In this document: positions 27,102 through 37,483 of the stretch, one piece after another
Layout: each line of letters starts with the position of its first letter
Position numbering within the stretch: the first letter of the stretch is position 1
Origin: Bacteroidales bacterium
Lineage (GTDB): Bacteria > Bacteroidota > Bacteroidia > Bacteroidales > GCA-2748055
DNA: 64,000 nt
Direction: 5' to 3'
Assembly (NCBI GenBank): GCA_023138875.1
Contig: JAGLOO010000064.1
Coordinates: forward strand, 1-64,000
Notes under the pieces: generated by a model
Told to the model about the DNA's origin: nothing
What the model saw: only the letters and a program-made list of their open reading frames with translations
Database searches by the model: none
Translations under genes and position numbers: made by a program

Positions 27102-28595
27102 GTGAAAAAGCTTCATCAACTGGTCATAAAATCTTTTATTGGTCCGCTTATCCTGACATTCTTTTTCGTTGTTTTTGTACTTCTGATGCAGTTCCTGTGG
27201 AAGTATATCGATGATTTGATCGGGAAAGGGCTCGAGTTCAATATTATTGCTGAATTCATGCTTTATACCACTGCAACACTGGTACCCCTTGCCATGCCGC
27301 TGGCGGTTTTACTGGCCAGTCTGATGACCTTCGGAAATCTGGCCGAAAACCTTGAGTTACTGGCATTTAAATCCTCAGGGATCTCCCTGGTCAGGATCAT
27401 GGCCCCGGTCATGATCATCTCCCTGGTGATCTCCATGGGGGCATTCCTCTTCTCCAATCATGTGCTTCCTTTTTCCAATCTGAAAATGCGTTCACTGCTT
27501 TATGATATTCAGCAGCAGCGACCCGAACTAACCATCAAACCGGGGGTGTTTGACAACACCCTGGAGGGATATTCCATTCGAATTGGAGATAAAGACAACA
27601 AAACAAACCTGTTAAGAAATATCTGGATTTATGACCATACCGATAAACAGGGGAATGTGAGTGTGACCATTGCAGATTCGGGGTACATGAAAATGTCTGC
27701 CGATGAAAAGCATCTCCAGCTTACCCTTTACAATGGGAAATCATACAGAGAACTTCAAAAGCAAAAAAAAGATGAACGGCATATCAAGAGTTATCCCCAT
27801 CGCAGGGAAAACTTTGAATACCAGGAAATGATCATTGAAATGACAGGGTTCGGCCTCAACAGAAGCGATGAAAAACTCTTCAAAAACTCGTACTCCATGC
27901 TGAACCTGTCCCAGTTGCAACATTTTGATGATTCCCTTACAGAGGATATTGATTTGCTCCTGGATAAACTCAATACCACCATTACAAAAACCCTCAAAGG
28001 AAAGCCGAAGGGTATATTGATGAACAAATCCTCCTTTCATCCTGATTCATTAAAAGAAACTCTTGAAACCAGAGAGTTGCGGATCCAAGCGATCCATGTA
28101 GACTCTGCATATGCTGAATTAAGCAAGCTGGAAAGGAGAAGGGCCATCAGCCAGTCCATCAAATTCGCCCGTAGCAACAAATCTGTAACCACCTCCAATG
28201 TGGGTACAGCCGATTGGAGATACGCACGTCTTAGAAGGTACCAGATTGAGATCCATCGAAAGTTCACCCTCTCCATACTTTGCCTGGTCTTCTTTTTCAT
28301 CGGTGCCCCCTTGGGCGCCATCATCAGGAAAGGGGGCCTCGGAATGCCTGTAATTGTCAGTGTACTGCTATTCCTGATCTATTATATCCTTTCCATGATG
28401 GGAGAAAAGTTTGTGCGAGAGAGCATCATTCCTCCTTATATGGGCATGTGGGCTTCCACATTTATTCTGGTTCCGGTCAGCATCTGGCTCACCTATAAGG
28501 CTGCCAACGATTCGGTCATCATGAACATTGAGACCTATTTTGTCTGGATCAAAAAGCTGAGTCAGTGGATGAAAAAACGCTTCCGCGTATCATGA
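27102..28595 (+). CDS. LptF/LptG-family lipopolysaccharide export permease
   Basis: 497 residues from a GTG codon preceded by AGGAAG. YjgP/YjgQ architecture: three N-terminal transmembrane helices (about 14-36, 52-75, 100-120; PLAMPLAVLLASLMTFGNLA), a long periplasmic region (130-370) and three C-terminal helices (about 390-480; FTLSILCLVFFFIGAPLGAI, RKGGLGMPV). LptF and LptG pull LPS from the inner membrane with the LptB ATPase. The stop codon overlaps the next gene's ATG as ATGA. Linkage to two glycosyltransferases fits a role in surface-glycan export. The LptF versus LptG identity is not resolved. Confidence 0.93.
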   Translation: MKKLHQLVIKSFIGPLILTFFFVVFVLLMQFLWKYIDDLIGKGLEFNIIAEFMLYTTATLVPLAMPLAVLLASLMTFGNLAENLELLAFKSSGISLVRIMAPVMIISLVISMGAFLFSNHVLPFSNLKMRSLLYDIQQQRPELTIKPGVFDNTLEGYSIRIGDKDNKTNLLRNIWIYDHTDKQGNVSVTIADSGYMKMSADEKHLQLTLYNGKSYRELQKQKKDERHIKSYPHRRENFEYQEMIIEMTGFGLNRSDEKLFKNSYSMLNLSQLQHFDDSLTEDIDLLLDKLNTTITKTLKGKPKGILMNKSSFHPDSLKETLETRELRIQAIHVDSAYAELSKLERRRAISQSIKFARSNKSVTTSNVGTADWRYARLRRYQIEIHRKFTLSILCLVFFFIGAPLGAIIRKGGLGMPVIVSVLLFLIYYILSMMGEKFVRESIIPPYMGMWASTFILVPVSIWLTYKAANDSVIMNIETYFVWIKKLSQWMKKRFRVS

Positions 28596-29791
28596 AAATT
28601 CTGATCCTTGCCAACAAACTCCCCTACCCATCCCGGGATGGAGGGTCCATTGCCACATTGAACATGCTTACCGGTCTTCGTGATGCCGGAAATGACATTA
28701 CCTGCCTTTCGCTGAATACCAGTAAACACCGTTTTCCGGTGGAGAGGATCCCGCAAAAGCTAAGTGAAACCATACGGTTTATTGGGATCGATTGCAACAG
28801 CTCAATCAGGCCCCTGCGTATGCTCCTCAACCTGCTTTTCTCCAGCAAACCCTATATTGCTGAACGATTCAATGTAAGAGAATATCGGGAAAAGCTTACC
28901 GGGTTGCTGAACAATGAGCAATTTGACCTGATCCAGCTTGAAGGCCCGTACCTCGGACACTACATTGACGAAATCAGGAAATGGAGCAATGCTCCCGTTT
29001 CTTTTCGTGCCCATAATGTGGAGCACGCGATATGGAAAAGGAAAGCGGCCAACGAACCGGTCGCACTGAGGCGCTGGTATCTTCAAAACATGGCTTTACG
29101 ATTGGAACGTTTTGAAATGCTGGTAGTCGATCGTTCAGATTGCCTTGTTGCCATCAGTCCCCAGGATAAGGCCTTCTTCAGGAGCAACGGCTACATGCGA
29201 CCGGCCATCACCATTCCCACCGGGCTTTCAATGGAAGAGTACCCCCAATCAACCCTCCCATCCGATCCGTCTCTGTTTTTCATTGGGGCGCTGGACTGGC
29301 TTCCCAACCAGGAAGGGTTGACATGGTTCCTGAACAGGGTATTCGGAAAACTGATTGCAGAAATGCCCCGACTCGAATTCCATATTGCAGGAAGAAATGC
29401 CCCGGAACATTTTGTGAAACGGCTCAATCACAAAAATATCTCGTACCACGGTGAAGTGGACGATGCCCGTGAATTCATGCAGTCCTACCACATCATGGTA
29501 GCTCCTCTGCTCACGGGTAGCGGGATCAGGATCAAGATCCTGGAGGCCATGGCTCTGGGACGACCTGTGGTTACCACGTCGGTTGGGATCGAGGGCATAC
29601 CTGCCAAGAATAACAAGGATCTGCTGGTATCGGACGACCCGGAAGGGTTTAAAGATCAAATAATTAGACTAGCAACCCATCCATCAGAATCTGTCCGGTT
29701 GGTGTCCAGTGCACAACAGCTGATTAAGCAGAATTTTGATACCTTTGGGCTTTCAACCCGGTTAAGCCAGTTTTTCAAAGAACAGGTATGA
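28592..29791 (+). CDS. Glycosyltransferase family 4 (GT-B)
   Basis: 399 residues from ATG 28592, which overlaps the permease stop; a start at 28565 would add nine residues inside the permease gene. N-terminal MKILILANKLPYPSRDGG is the glycine-rich acceptor-side loop; RAHNVEHAIWKR follows. The C-terminal half has the GT1/GT4 donor site: PQEGL-type PNQEGLTWFLN, GSGIRIKILEAMALGRPVVT with the EX7E-like acids, then GIEGI. It transfers a sugar from an activated donor, probably to lipid- or polysaccharide-linked acceptors at the inner membrane. It overlaps the next glycosyltransferase by four bases. Confidence 0.93.
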   Translation: MKILILANKLPYPSRDGGSIATLNMLTGLRDAGNDITCLSLNTSKHRFPVERIPQKLSETIRFIGIDCNSSIRPLRMLLNLLFSSKPYIAERFNVREYREKLTGLLNNEQFDLIQLEGPYLGHYIDEIRKWSNAPVSFRAHNVEHAIWKRKAANEPVALRRWYLQNMALRLERFEMLVVDRSDCLVAISPQDKAFFRSNGYMRPAITIPTGLSMEEYPQSTLPSDPSLFFIGALDWLPNQEGLTWFLNRVFGKLIAEMPRLEFHIAGRNAPEHFVKRLNHKNISYHGEVDDAREFMQSYHIMVAPLLTGSGIRIKILEAMALGRPVVTTSVGIEGIPAKNNKDLLVSDDPEGFKDQIIRLATHPSESVRLVSSAQQLIKQNFDTFGLSTRLSQFFKEQV

Positions 29792-30960
29792 TTTTTTTTC
29801 AGGTAATATTCTGGGTCAGCATCTTCCTGATTCTTTACTCATATCTCCTTTTTCCTGGTATATTGCATCTTCTGGCCAAGAACAGGTCACTGAGCGAGGA
29901 GTCGTTCAGCCCCGATGAATTACCGGGAATTTCAGTGCTCATCGCTGCATACAACGAACAGGAGGTTATTGGATCAAAAATTGAATCGATCCTGGCATGT
30001 AATTATCCACGGGAACGATTGGAGATCCTGGTGGGTTCGGATGCCTCAACCGACAGAACCAATGAGATACTTCAGACGTTAAGCGATGCCCAACCACGCT
30101 TACGTATTTTCCTGTTTGAAGAACGCAGGGGAAAACCGGGTGTGGTGAATCAACTGGTAGAGGAATCGATTGGAGAAATCCTGATCGTAACCGATGCCAA
30201 TGTGATGCTGGACATTGCAACTCTCCGGGAAATGGTTGGTTATTTCAAGCAAACCGGGACCGGACTGGTGGATTCACAGATGATCAATACCAGGTTGAAT
30301 AAACACGGGATATCCCACCAGGAAAAATTCTACATCAGCAGGGAAGTACGGATCAAGCACAATGAAAGCCTGGTCTGGGGTACCATGATGGGTCCGTTTG
30401 GTGGTTGTTATGCAGTAAGGAAATCATTGTACCTGCCTGTTCCCGGTAATTTTCTGGTGGATGATTTTTATATCAATATGGCAGTTCTTAAACAGGGGTA
30501 CAATTGTATCAGTAATTTGGATGCAAAGGTTTACGAGGATGTATCCAACGATCTGCAGGAAGAATTTCGACGGAAAAAGCGAATATCAGCCGGAAACTTC
30601 CAGAATCTTTCTGCTTATGGCTCCTTATTGTTTTCAAACAAACCTGGAGTGGCCATCTGTTTCTTTTCACACAAGGTCATTCGATGGATCGTCCCCTTCC
30701 TGGTGATGGTCACACTGGCAACCTCCATTTATCTGGGTATGGAACTTCTTATTTACAGGATTCTCGCCCTGCTTCAACTCATTGTACTGGTAATCCCATT
30801 TATTGATTATTTATTAAGGAAAATTAAGATCCATAGTATACCTTTGCGGTTCATTTCACATTTTGTATTGATGAACCTTGCCCTGCTGGCAGGTTTTATA
30901 AGATATATTGGAGGTATTAAAAGCAATGTCTGGCAACCAACAAGGAGAAACCAGGTCTAG
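29788..30960 (+). CDS. Membrane glycosyltransferase family 2 (GT-A)
   Basis: 390 residues. Helix at 3-24, then the GT2 core: [20 protein letters not shown], the DXD-like [19 protein letters not shown], and a [10 protein letters not shown] acceptor-site motif. [18 protein letters not shown] gives the (Q/R)XXRW-like region, and three or four C-terminal transmembrane helices follow (about 290-385). This is the layout of processive or membrane-embedded GT2 enzymes. Its start codon overlaps the GT4 stop (ATGA) and its end overlaps ribBA by 35 bp. A role in surface polysaccharide or LPS synthesis is inferred from its neighbours. Confidence 0.93.
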   Translation: MIFFQVIFWVSIFLILYSYLLFPGILHLLAKNRSLSEESFSPDELPGISVLIAAYNEQEVIGSKIESILACNYPRERLEILVGSDASTDRTNEILQTLSDAQPRLRIFLFEERRGKPGVVNQLVEESIGEILIVTDANVMLDIATLREMVGYFKQTGTGLVDSQMINTRLNKHGISHQEKFYISREVRIKHNESLVWGTMMGPFGGCYAVRKSLYLPVPGNFLVDDFYINMAVLKQGYNCISNLDAKVYEDVSNDLQEEFRRKKRISAGNFQNLSAYGSLLFSNKPGVAICFFSHKVIRWIVPFLVMVTLATSIYLGMELLIYRILALLQLIVLVIPFIDYLLRKIKIHSIPLRFISHFVLMNLALLAGFIRYIGGIKSNVWQPTRRNQV

Positions 30961-32191
30961 GTTAAACACCATAGAGGAAGCCCTGGAGGATATCAGGAAC
31001 GGAAAGATCATCATTGTGGTGGATGACGAGGACAGGGAGAACGAGGGGGATTTTATATCCGCCGCTGAACTGATCACCCCTGAAACCGTAAATTTCATGG
31101 CAACCCATGGTAAGGGGCTTATCTGTGCTGCGCTAACTGAGGAACGCTGTACGGAACTGGACCTGCCCCTGATGGTTACTACCAACACCAGCAACCAAAC
31201 CACAGCCTTTACAGTGTCAGTGGACCTGCTGGGTCATGGCACCACCACAGGCATATCTGCGTCCGACCGGGCTAAGACCCTGCGGTCCCTGGTGGATCCG
31301 GTGACCCGTCCTGATGACCTGGCACGACCCGGTCATATATTCCCGTTAAGGGCCAAAAGACAGGGTGTATTAAGGCGTGCAGGACACACAGAAGCATCGG
31401 TTGACCTTACGAAACTGGCCGAATTAAAACCGGGTGGCGTGCTGGTAGAAATCATGAACGAAGACGGGACCATGGCGCGCCTTCCCGAACTGGTCCGCAT
31501 CGCCGATGAGTTCGACCTGAAGATCATCTCTATCAAAGATCTGATCGCCTTCAGGTTGAATACAGACAGCATCGTTATCAAAGGAACAGAGGTACACCTC
31601 CCCACTGAGTATGGAGATTTTAACCTGATCCCTTTCATCCAGAAATCAAACGGTCTGGAACATGTGGCTCTCACAAAAGGAACCTGGTCAGAAACCGATC
31701 CTGTCCTGGTAAGGGTACATTCCTCCTGTGTTACGGGAGACATCTTTGGCAGCTTCAGGTGCGATTGTGGAAACCAGTTGCACGAGGCAATGCGAATGAT
31801 CCAGCATGAAGGCAAGGGTATCATCATTTACCTGAACCAGGAAGGCCGGGGCATCGGCCTTTACAATAAAATGAAAGCTTACAAGCTGCAGGAACAGGGG
31901 CGGGATACGGTGGAAGCCAATGTGGAACTGGGTTTCAAAGAAGATGAGCGCGATTATGGGATTGGCGCAGGCATGCTGCACACCCTGGGTATCAGAAACC
32001 TCAGGTTGATTACCAACAATCCTGTGAAAAAGGCGGGATTGGAGGGTTACGGAATAAAGATTATAGAAACCATCCCCCTGGAAGTTCAGGCAAACGAACA
32101 CAACCAGTTTTATCTCGAAACGAAGCGGGACAAAATGGGACATTTCCTGAACATCGCACGTTACGAGAATCCACATAAAAATGGACATTAA
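30926..32191 (+). CDS. ribBA: Bifunctional DHBP synthase / GTP cyclohydrolase II
   Basis: 421 residues from ATG 30926, which has GGAGGT 10 bp upstream; a TTG at 30908 is the alternative. Residues 10-215 form Rib[11 protein letters not shown] metal site and [12 protein letters not shown]. Residues 220-415 form RibA: zinc ligands in [20 protein letters not shown] (three Cys), NQEGRGIGL, and the conserved NNPVKK near the end. It makes both branch precursors of riboflavin, from ribulose 5-phosphate and GTP. It overlaps the GT2 gene and, by 11 bp, fmt. No FMN riboswitch is seen before it. Confidence 0.97.
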   Translation: MSGNQQGETRSRLNTIEEALEDIRNGKIIIVVDDEDRENEGDFISAAELITPETVNFMATHGKGLICAALTEERCTELDLPLMVTTNTSNQTTAFTVSVDLLGHGTTTGISASDRAKTLRSLVDPVTRPDDLARPGHIFPLRAKRQGVLRRAGHTEASVDLTKLAELKPGGVLVEIMNEDGTMARLPELVRIADEFDLKIISIKDLIAFRLNTDSIVIKGTEVHLPTEYGDFNLIPFIQKSNGLEHVALTKGTWSETDPVLVRVHSSCVTGDIFGSFRCDCGNQLHEAMRMIQHEGKGIIIYLNQEGRGIGLYNKMKAYKLQEQGRDTVEANVELGFKEDERDYGIGAGMLHTLGIRNLRLITNNPVKKAGLEGYGIKIIETIPLEVQANEHNQFYLETKRDKMGHFLNIARYENPHKNGH

Positions 32192-33155
32192 GACATTGCG
32201 CATTGTCTACATGGGAACTCCCGAATTCGCTGTGGCTCCCCTGGAAACATTGGTTGAAGCACAATGCAATGTTGTGGCCGTAGTCACGACCCCGGATAAA
32301 CCAGCCGGACGGGGAAAAAAGATCCGCTATTCAGCAGTGAAACAATTTGCTGCCACCCATGATCTGCACATCCTGCAACCCACCAACCTTAAGGATCCAG
32401 GTTTTGTACAGTCACTTCAGGAACTGAAACCCGATCTGCAGGTGGTGGTTGCATTTCGCATGCTCCCCGAACTGGTCTGGCGCATCCCCGTGCAGGGCAC
32501 ATTCAACCTGCATGCATCGTTGTTGCCACAGTACCGGGGAGCAGCGCCCATAAACCATGTCATTCTCAACGGAGAAACCAGTACCGGTGTGACCACCTTT
32601 ATGATCGACGAACAGATTGACACCGGGAGTATCCTGCTCCAGGATGAGACTAACATAGGGGATCGGGAAACAGCCGGGGAGCTTCATGACAGATTGATGG
32701 CACTCGGAGCTCAACTGGTGCTGGAAACAGTCAACCAACTGGCAGCAGATGATCTGAAAGCACAATCCCAGGAGAATTTCATAAACCACCTGACAGCACT
32801 GAAAAAAGCCCCCAAGATCTACAAGGAAGATTGCCGCATTGACTGGAACCTGCCGGGTAGAGTAGTTTATAATCTGATCAGGGGCCTGAGTCCTTACCCC
32901 GGGGCATTCACTTACCTTTCAAGGGCCGAGGGCGAAAAGATCCTCTGCAAACTCTTTTCTTCAGCTTTTAAGGCAGCACAACAACATGAATCTCCCGGCA
33001 CCATTCAATCCGATGGTAAAAAGTATCTGAAAGTTGCGGTGAAGGACGGATACATTAACATCCATTCCATTCAACAGGAAGGCAAGCGCAGAATGGACAC
33101 AGCAGCTTTCCTGGCGGGGATCAGTTTGACTTCCGGCCAACCCCGGTTTTCCTGA
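32181..33155 (+). CDS. fmt: Methionyl-tRNA formyltransferase
   Basis: 324 residues. [17 protein letters not shown] opens the formyl-transferase fold. The catalytic-site segment is [19 protein letters not shown], then [17 protein letters not shown]. The C-terminal OB domain (about 210-315) follows [20 protein letters not shown]. It formylates initiator Met-tRNA. The start overlaps the ribBA stop by 11 bp, and the 3' end overlaps the convergent integrase-like gene by 35 bp. Confidence 0.96.
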   Translation: MDIKTLRIVYMGTPEFAVAPLETLVEAQCNVVAVVTTPDKPAGRGKKIRYSAVKQFAATHDLHILQPTNLKDPGFVQSLQELKPDLQVVVAFRMLPELVWRIPVQGTFNLHASLLPQYRGAAPINHVILNGETSTGVTTFMIDEQIDTGSILLQDETNIGDRETAGELHDRLMALGAQLVLETVNQLAADDLKAQSQENFINHLTALKKAPKIYKEDCRIDWNLPGRVVYNLIRGLSPYPGAFTYLSRAEGEKILCKLFSSAFKAAQQHESPGTIQSDGKKYLKVAVKDGYINIHSIQQEGKRRMDTAAFLAGISLTSGQPRFS

Positions 33156-33579
33156 GCTGCTTCAGGATCAAATCAATGCCCTCTGTCAAATGGTAGTATA
33201 GTTTAATGGCATTGATAAATTGCAACTGGTATGACCGGGAGTATCTGCCTGATACGAAAAACTCGAAGTTGTAATCCTCGATCTCCCCCATCGTTATGTC
33301 ACAAGGTTCCATGTTTTCAAAATGATTGAAAAACCTATTCATCATGAATACGTAACTCTTCCTTGACTTTTCAGAATAACCCTCTTTTTCCAATTGCTGT
33401 GCAAAGAACTCGAGCCTGGAACCGGTCACCTTATGCTCGAACCTGAACCACGAGGAGAGTGATTGCCACCAATCTGATGAACTTTTCCTGATGGGTTTCC
33501 CCCCGAAAAACTCTATCCTTGTCTGCCTTCCGTCGGGCGGAAGGATCATTCTGATAGGAACGGAATCAGTTTCGGTCAT
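33121..33579 (-). CDS. Orphan core-binding (SAM-like) domain of a tyrosine recombinase
   Basis: 152 residues. Residues 55-138 look like the N-terminal core-binding domain of phage integrase/XerC-type recombinases (RLEFFAQQLEKEGYSEKSRK, SYVFMMNRFFNHF, ITMGEIEDYNFEF, LQFINAIKLYYHLTEG). The catalytic domain with its Arg-His-Arg-Tyr set is absent. The protein ends in [10 protein letters not shown], and the 3' end overlaps fmt by 35 bp. It could be a truncated recombinase or a DNA-binding protein derived from one. The N-terminal 50 residues are not recognised. The intact frame and own start favour a real gene. Confidence 0.68.
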   Translation of the reverse strand: MTETDSVPIRMILPPDGRQTRIEFFGGKPIRKSSSDWWQSLSSWFRFEHKVTGSRLEFFAQQLEKEGYSEKSRKSYVFMMNRFFNHFENMEPCDITMGEIEDYNFEFFVSGRYSRSYQLQFINAIKLYYHLTEGIDLILKQLRKTGVGRKSN

Positions 33580-33731
33580 GGTCCTTCATTTCATACAAAT
33601 TTAAGAACCTTACAGATCAATGTAAAGTTTTGACAGTCAAAAACATTAACATGTTTTAAACATTTTGGTAATATTTTGGTTAACTTCATAAGCAAATTTT
33701 CGATATTGAAATTTTATTATATCCTGAATCC

Positions 33732-34256
33732 ATGAAACAAACATATCCTTTAATTGCGATCTCATTGGTCATCTTGCTTTCCGGATGTGCCGCATCCTCA
33801 TCACAATCCAGTAAAGAAAGAAAAGCTGCAAAAAATGAAAAACGAATGGAGGATTTTGAAAGAACTTCAGTGCTGATCGAAAGCGGAAATTACGTTTACC
33901 AGGTCCAGTCGGTCAACCCCACAGGTGGTCGTACGATCCATACAACCTCAATGTATACCATGAAAGCCACCGATGGTACTTTCGATGCCTATCTTCCATT
34001 TTTTGGCAGGGCCTACCAGGCAGATTACGGAGGCGATGGCGGGATCAAGTTCAACGGTGAACCTGAGAACCTCGAAATCCAAAAGGACGCCCGCAAGTAC
34101 ACCATCTCGGTCAGTTTTACCATCAAAGAACCGAATGACCGGTTCAGTGTGAACCTTGTGGTCGGATCAAATGGTTACGGTACCCTGAACATTACGAGCC
34201 AGAAAAGGCAAGCCATTTCCTATTACGGATTGATCAGCGAGGTGACTGGAGAATAA
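33732..34256 (+). CDS. DUF4251 lipoprotein
   Basis: 174 residues. Lipoprotein signal MKQTYPLIAISLVILLSGC with Cys19, followed by a Ser/Lys-rich linker. Residues 45-170 match DUF4251: VLIESGNYVYQVQSVNPTGG, YLPFFGRAYQADYGGDGG and the C-terminal TLNITSQKRQAISYYG. The family is confined largely to Bacteroidota; its role is unknown, presumably in the envelope. It converges on the glucosaminidase gene with a 4-bp gap. Confidence 0.9.
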   Translation: MKQTYPLIAISLVILLSGCAASSSQSSKERKAAKNEKRMEDFERTSVLIESGNYVYQVQSVNPTGGRTIHTTSMYTMKATDGTFDAYLPFFGRAYQADYGGDGGIKFNGEPENLEIQKDARKYTISVSFTIKEPNDRFSVNLVVGSNGYGTLNITSQKRQAISYYGLISEVTGE

Positions 34257-34260
34257 TTCC

Positions 34261-35259
34261 TTAATTCTCAAACTTAAACTGCATCTCATCCTCTTCATGT
34301 TGCTCTTCTGCCGGCTCCAGCTTGAGGATGGGTTCGCGTTTCTTTTTTCGAAGGTATATTTCACTGCCCGCCAGGGGCTGCTCCTCTTCTGCCATCATGT
34401 TCATCCTGTAGAGGTGCTTTAATTTGACACCATAGATCTGTGAAATGTCATACATGGTATGACCATTCTCCACCACATGGATCTCATTCCCTTTGGCTGC
34501 CTTTCTCCGCTTGGGCTGGAGATAAATGATCTGTCCGGATTCAAGTCTTACACCCCTGTATAGATTATTATACCTGTAAAGCTCATTCCTGTATAGATCC
34601 ATTTCTTCACCAAGGGCCTCGGGGGTATCTCCCGGTTGGACAAGGATATACTCTACCCCATTGTTGACCAGGACATCCCGGCTGGTGCGATATCCATGAT
34701 CGGTAAGGTGTGATGTACTGTCAGGGCCGGTCCCCATCCCGCCTTCCAGCACCAGGAGGTCATACCTGTACAATTCATTCTCCTCAATGATCCGGATCAG
34801 CAGGTTTGCATAATTGGAAGCAGTAGCATACCCTGCTTTCTTCAGTCCCTTTGCCCAGCCCCTGTAATCATTGGGTTTCAATTCGAAAAGAGATGCATAC
34901 CTTGATTTTGTAGTCAGGAATTGCGAATGGTCCATATAAGATTCATAGGCTGAAGGATAAGATCTGAAGCATTCTTTGCGTGCATCATCGTCATGGTTGA
35001 TCTTTTTTCCCGTCCAGTCATGGCACTTGATCCCAAAGTGGTTGTTGGCCTTGACCGCCAGTCGACTGTTCCCGTTATCAGATTCCAGGCAACCCTGTGC
35101 CAGGGTAATACTGGCCGGGATCCCCACCCTGACCATCTCCTTCATAGCAAGTTCCGAGAAAGTGCTGATATAAGCCTCCCTCGTCATTTTAGATTTGCCC
35201 TGACCATACACATAGCCATGCAGGATCATCCCCAGAACCACCCATATAACTCTTTTCAT
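34261..35259 (-). CDS. Secreted N-acetylglucosaminidase with LysM domains
   Basis: 332 residues from ATG 35259, which gives the clean signal peptide MKRVIWVVLGMILHGYVYG; in-frame ATGs at 35265 and 35313 only extend it. Residues 24-160 match the mannosyl-glycoprotein endo-beta-N-acetylglucosaminidase (FlgJ/LytD) domain: LAQGCLESDNGNSRLAVKAN with the catalytic Glu, FGIKCHDWTGK, RSYPSAYESYMDHSQFL, YRGWAKGLKKAGYATASNYA. Residues 205-255 and 258-300 resemble LysM repeats (YILVQPGDTPEALGEEMDLY, IHVVENGHTMYDISQIYGVK). It cleaves peptidoglycan glycan chains, likely in cell separation. The acidic tail (EEQHEEDEMQ) has no assigned role. Confidence 0.93.
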   Translation of the reverse strand: MKRVIWVVLGMILHGYVYGQGKSKMTREAYISTFSELAMKEMVRVGIPASITLAQGCLESDNGNSRLAVKANNHFGIKCHDWTGKKINHDDDARKECFRSYPSAYESYMDHSQFLTTKSRYASLFELKPNDYRGWAKGLKKAGYATASNYANLLIRIIEENELYRYDLLVLEGGMGTGPDSTSHLTDHGYRTSRDVLVNNGVEYILVQPGDTPEALGEEMDLYRNELYRYNNLYRGVRLESGQIIYLQPKRRKAAKGNEIHVVENGHTMYDISQIYGVKLKHLYRMNMMAEEEQPLAGSEIYLRKKKREPILKLEPAEEQHEEDEMQFKFEN

Positions 35260-35433
35260 TTCCATCTGACGCAATGATTTTCGTAAAAATAGGGATATGG
35301 GGATCATCTCCACATGTGAGTTTTTAACAAAAGTCCTGCTAACGATCTCCTGGTTATAACTCCCCTCTGCGTTTATAACAAAAATTTATGCTAGTGATAA
35401 ATTCTGTATTTTTATAGTTTAACACTCCCGAGC

Positions 35434-35916
35434 ATGAAGCAAAAAGTTATTCAGATCCGGATGAAGGAGTATGAGCGGCTGGAAGAACTTACCGAAATGC
35501 AGGTCAACCTGGTGAATCGGGCTATAGAATCCGCAGGGAATGCCTACGCCCCATACTCAGGTTATCATGTGGGGGCTGCTGTACTGCTTGCCAATGGTAA
35601 GATCGTCACAGGTAACAACCAGGAAAATGCCGCCTATCCTTCCGGACTCTGTGCCGAACGTGTGGCCATTTTTTATGCAGGATCGCAGTATCCCGATGTT
35701 CCGGTTTCATCTATTGCCATTGCTGCCATCCGGGACGGAACCATCCAGGAGGAGCCAGTATCTCCCTGTGGTGGTTGCAGACAGGTGCTTTGTGAAAAAG
35801 AATTCCTGGGAGCCACCCCCATTGAGGTGATCCTGTATGGTAACCGCAGGATCCAGGTTATTCAACAGGCCACTGACCTGCTTCCTCTTCCCTTCATCCT
35901 TCGGAAAGGGGATTAA
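35434..35916 (+). CDS. cdd: Cytidine deaminase
   Basis: 160 residues. Zinc site residues are Cys73 (with the catalytic Glu75 in LCAERVAIF) and Cys112/Cys115 in PCGGCRQVL. YAPYSGYHVGAAVLL and NNQENAAYPSG are the substrate-binding signatures. It converts cytidine and deoxycytidine to uridine forms in pyrimidine salvage. It is of homotetrameric length. A TATTTTTA -7-like element lies about 24 bp before the ATG. It converges on the RluA-family gene with an 18-bp gap. Confidence 0.96.
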   Translation: MKQKVIQIRMKEYERLEELTEMQVNLVNRAIESAGNAYAPYSGYHVGAAVLLANGKIVTGNNQENAAYPSGLCAERVAIFYAGSQYPDVPVSSIAIAAIRDGTIQEEPVSPCGGCRQVLCEKEFLGATPIEVILYGNRRIQVIQQATDLLPLPFILRKGD

Positions 35917-35934
35917 GCCCTCCTGCCGGGACAA

Positions 35935-36606
35935 TTACTTTACTTTAAAGACCGGGAATATATCCATTTTCGGATAGGGAGCCACAACTTCAACTGTCTC
36001 TTTTTTTACCGGATGTATAAAGGAAACCCGCCTTGCATGAAGACTAATCCCCCCGTTCTTATTGCTCCGCCTGGCTCCGTATTTACGGTCACCTTTGATC
36101 ACACTGCCAATACCCGCAAGCTGTGCCCTGATCTGGTGGTGTCTTCCTGTTTCCAGCAAGACCTCCAGCAGGTGGTAATGGTCCGACGATGCCAGTTTGC
36201 GGTATTCCAGCCGGGCCCATTTGGAACCGGGGACCTCTCTGGGATGCACGTAGGACTTATTCTGTTTGGTGTTTCTCGTAAGGTAATGCTCCAGGGTACC
36301 GGATTCGGGCTGTGGACACGTCTCCACAATAGCATGGTAGATCTTCTCAATCTCTTTCTCCTTAAACATATTCGCCATTCGGCTCAAAGCCTTGCTGGTC
36401 TTTGCAAAGATGACCGCACCACTTACCGGCCGGTCCAACCTGTGAGGAATTCCCAGGAACACCTCTCCTGATTTCCCGTCCCTTACCTTGATAAAATCTT
36501 TCAACAACCTGTCCAGCGACACATCCCCCGTCTTATCTCCCTGAACAATGTCAGAAATGCGCTTATTCACAATCAGCAGGTGATTGTCCTCATACAATAT
36601 GGTCAC
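35935..36606 (-). CDS. RluA-family pseudouridine synthase
   Basis: 223 residues without an S4 domain. Motif II HRLDRPVSG carries the catalytic Asp58. ILYEDNHLLIVNK at the start and LLETGRHHQIRAQLAG, SLHARRVSFIHPV later are family signatures. It isomerises uridine in rRNA or tRNA; the short form without S4 resembles RluC/RluA-like or YqcB-type enzymes, and the exact site cannot be told. It starts 14 bp after the panB stop on the same strand, so the two are probably cotranscribed. Confidence 0.94.
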   Translation of the reverse strand: MTILYEDNHLLIVNKRISDIVQGDKTGDVSLDRLLKDFIKVRDGKSGEVFLGIPHRLDRPVSGAVIFAKTSKALSRMANMFKEKEIEKIYHAIVETCPQPESGTLEHYLTRNTKQNKSYVHPREVPGSKWARLEYRKLASSDHYHLLEVLLETGRHHQIRAQLAGIGSVIKGDRKYGARRSNKNGGISLHARRVSFIHPVKKETVEVVAPYPKMDIFPVFKVK

Positions 36607-36620
36607 CGGAGGTTTCAGAC

Positions 36621-37436
36621 CTAGTACTGCTCCTTTTCGTTGGGAAAATTTTTCGACCTAACATCTTCAATGTAGTTCTGAACCGCACCTTTGATCTCCA
36701 TCTGCAGGTTGTGATAACGGCGCAGGAACCTGGGAGAGAACTCCTGAGTAATGCCCAGCATATCATGCAGAACCAATACCTGGCCATTCACTTCCGACCC
36801 GGCGCCAATCCCGATGGTTGGGATGTTAATGGCCTTTGTTACTTCACCGGCCAGGCTTGCAGGGATCTTTTCCAGGACCAGACCAAAACATCCTGTTTTT
36901 GCGAGTGCAATAGCATCTGATTTTAATTTTTCAGCCTCTTCCTTGCCTGTGGCGCGCACCACATATGTTCCGAACTTATGAATGGCCTGCGGAGTCAGTC
37001 CCAGGTGGCCCATCACCGGGATACCTGCAGAAAGGATACGCTCAACAGATTCCACGATTTCCACACCACCTTCAAGCTTGACGGCACTGGCACCGGTCTC
37101 TTTCATGATCCGGATTGCAGAAGCAAGCGCTCCCATGGAATTTCCCTGGTAAGTACCGAAGGGAAGGTCAACCACCACAAGTGCCCGGTTTGTGGCCCTC
37201 ACAACAGAAGCTGCGTGGTAGATCATATTGTCCAGTGTAATGGGAAGTGTGGTTTCAAAACCTGCCATCACATTGGATGCAGAATCTCCCACAAGGATTA
37301 TATCTATCCCGGCCTGGTCCACCAGGCGTGCAAATGAATAATCATAAGCCGTTAACATGGCTATTTTCTCCCCCTTGAGCTTCATGGCAAGAAGCACATG
37401 GGTGGTGACGCGTTTCACATTCTTGTGCAGGGACAT
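36621..37436 (-). CDS. panB: 3-methyl-2-oxobutanoate hydroxymethyltransferase
   Basis: 271 residues. [40 protein letters not shown] with the Mg-binding Asp, [17 protein letters not shown] and [14 protein letters not shown] are all standard PanB motifs; [20 protein letters not shown] completes the barrel. It makes ketopantoate, the first committed step of pantothenate and CoA synthesis. panC and panD are not nearby. The gene is divergent from dnaK; a regular set of half-sites lies about 50 bp upstream of it. Confidence 0.97.
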   Translation of the reverse strand: MSLHKNVKRVTTHVLLAMKLKGEKIAMLTAYDYSFARLVDQAGIDIILVGDSASNVMAGFETTLPITLDNMIYHAASVVRATNRALVVVDLPFGTYQGNSMGALASAIRIMKETGASAVKLEGGVEIVESVERILSAGIPVMGHLGLTPQAIHKFGTYVVRATGKEEAEKLKSDAIALAKTGCFGLVLEKIPASLAGEVTKAINIPTIGIGAGSEVNGQVLVLHDMLGITQEFSPRFLRRYHNLQMEIKGAVQNYIEDVRSKNFPNEKEQY

Positions 37437-37483
37437 GTTTGAGATTTAAAAGTTCAGTGCAAAGTTTACAATAAATTTCCTTT

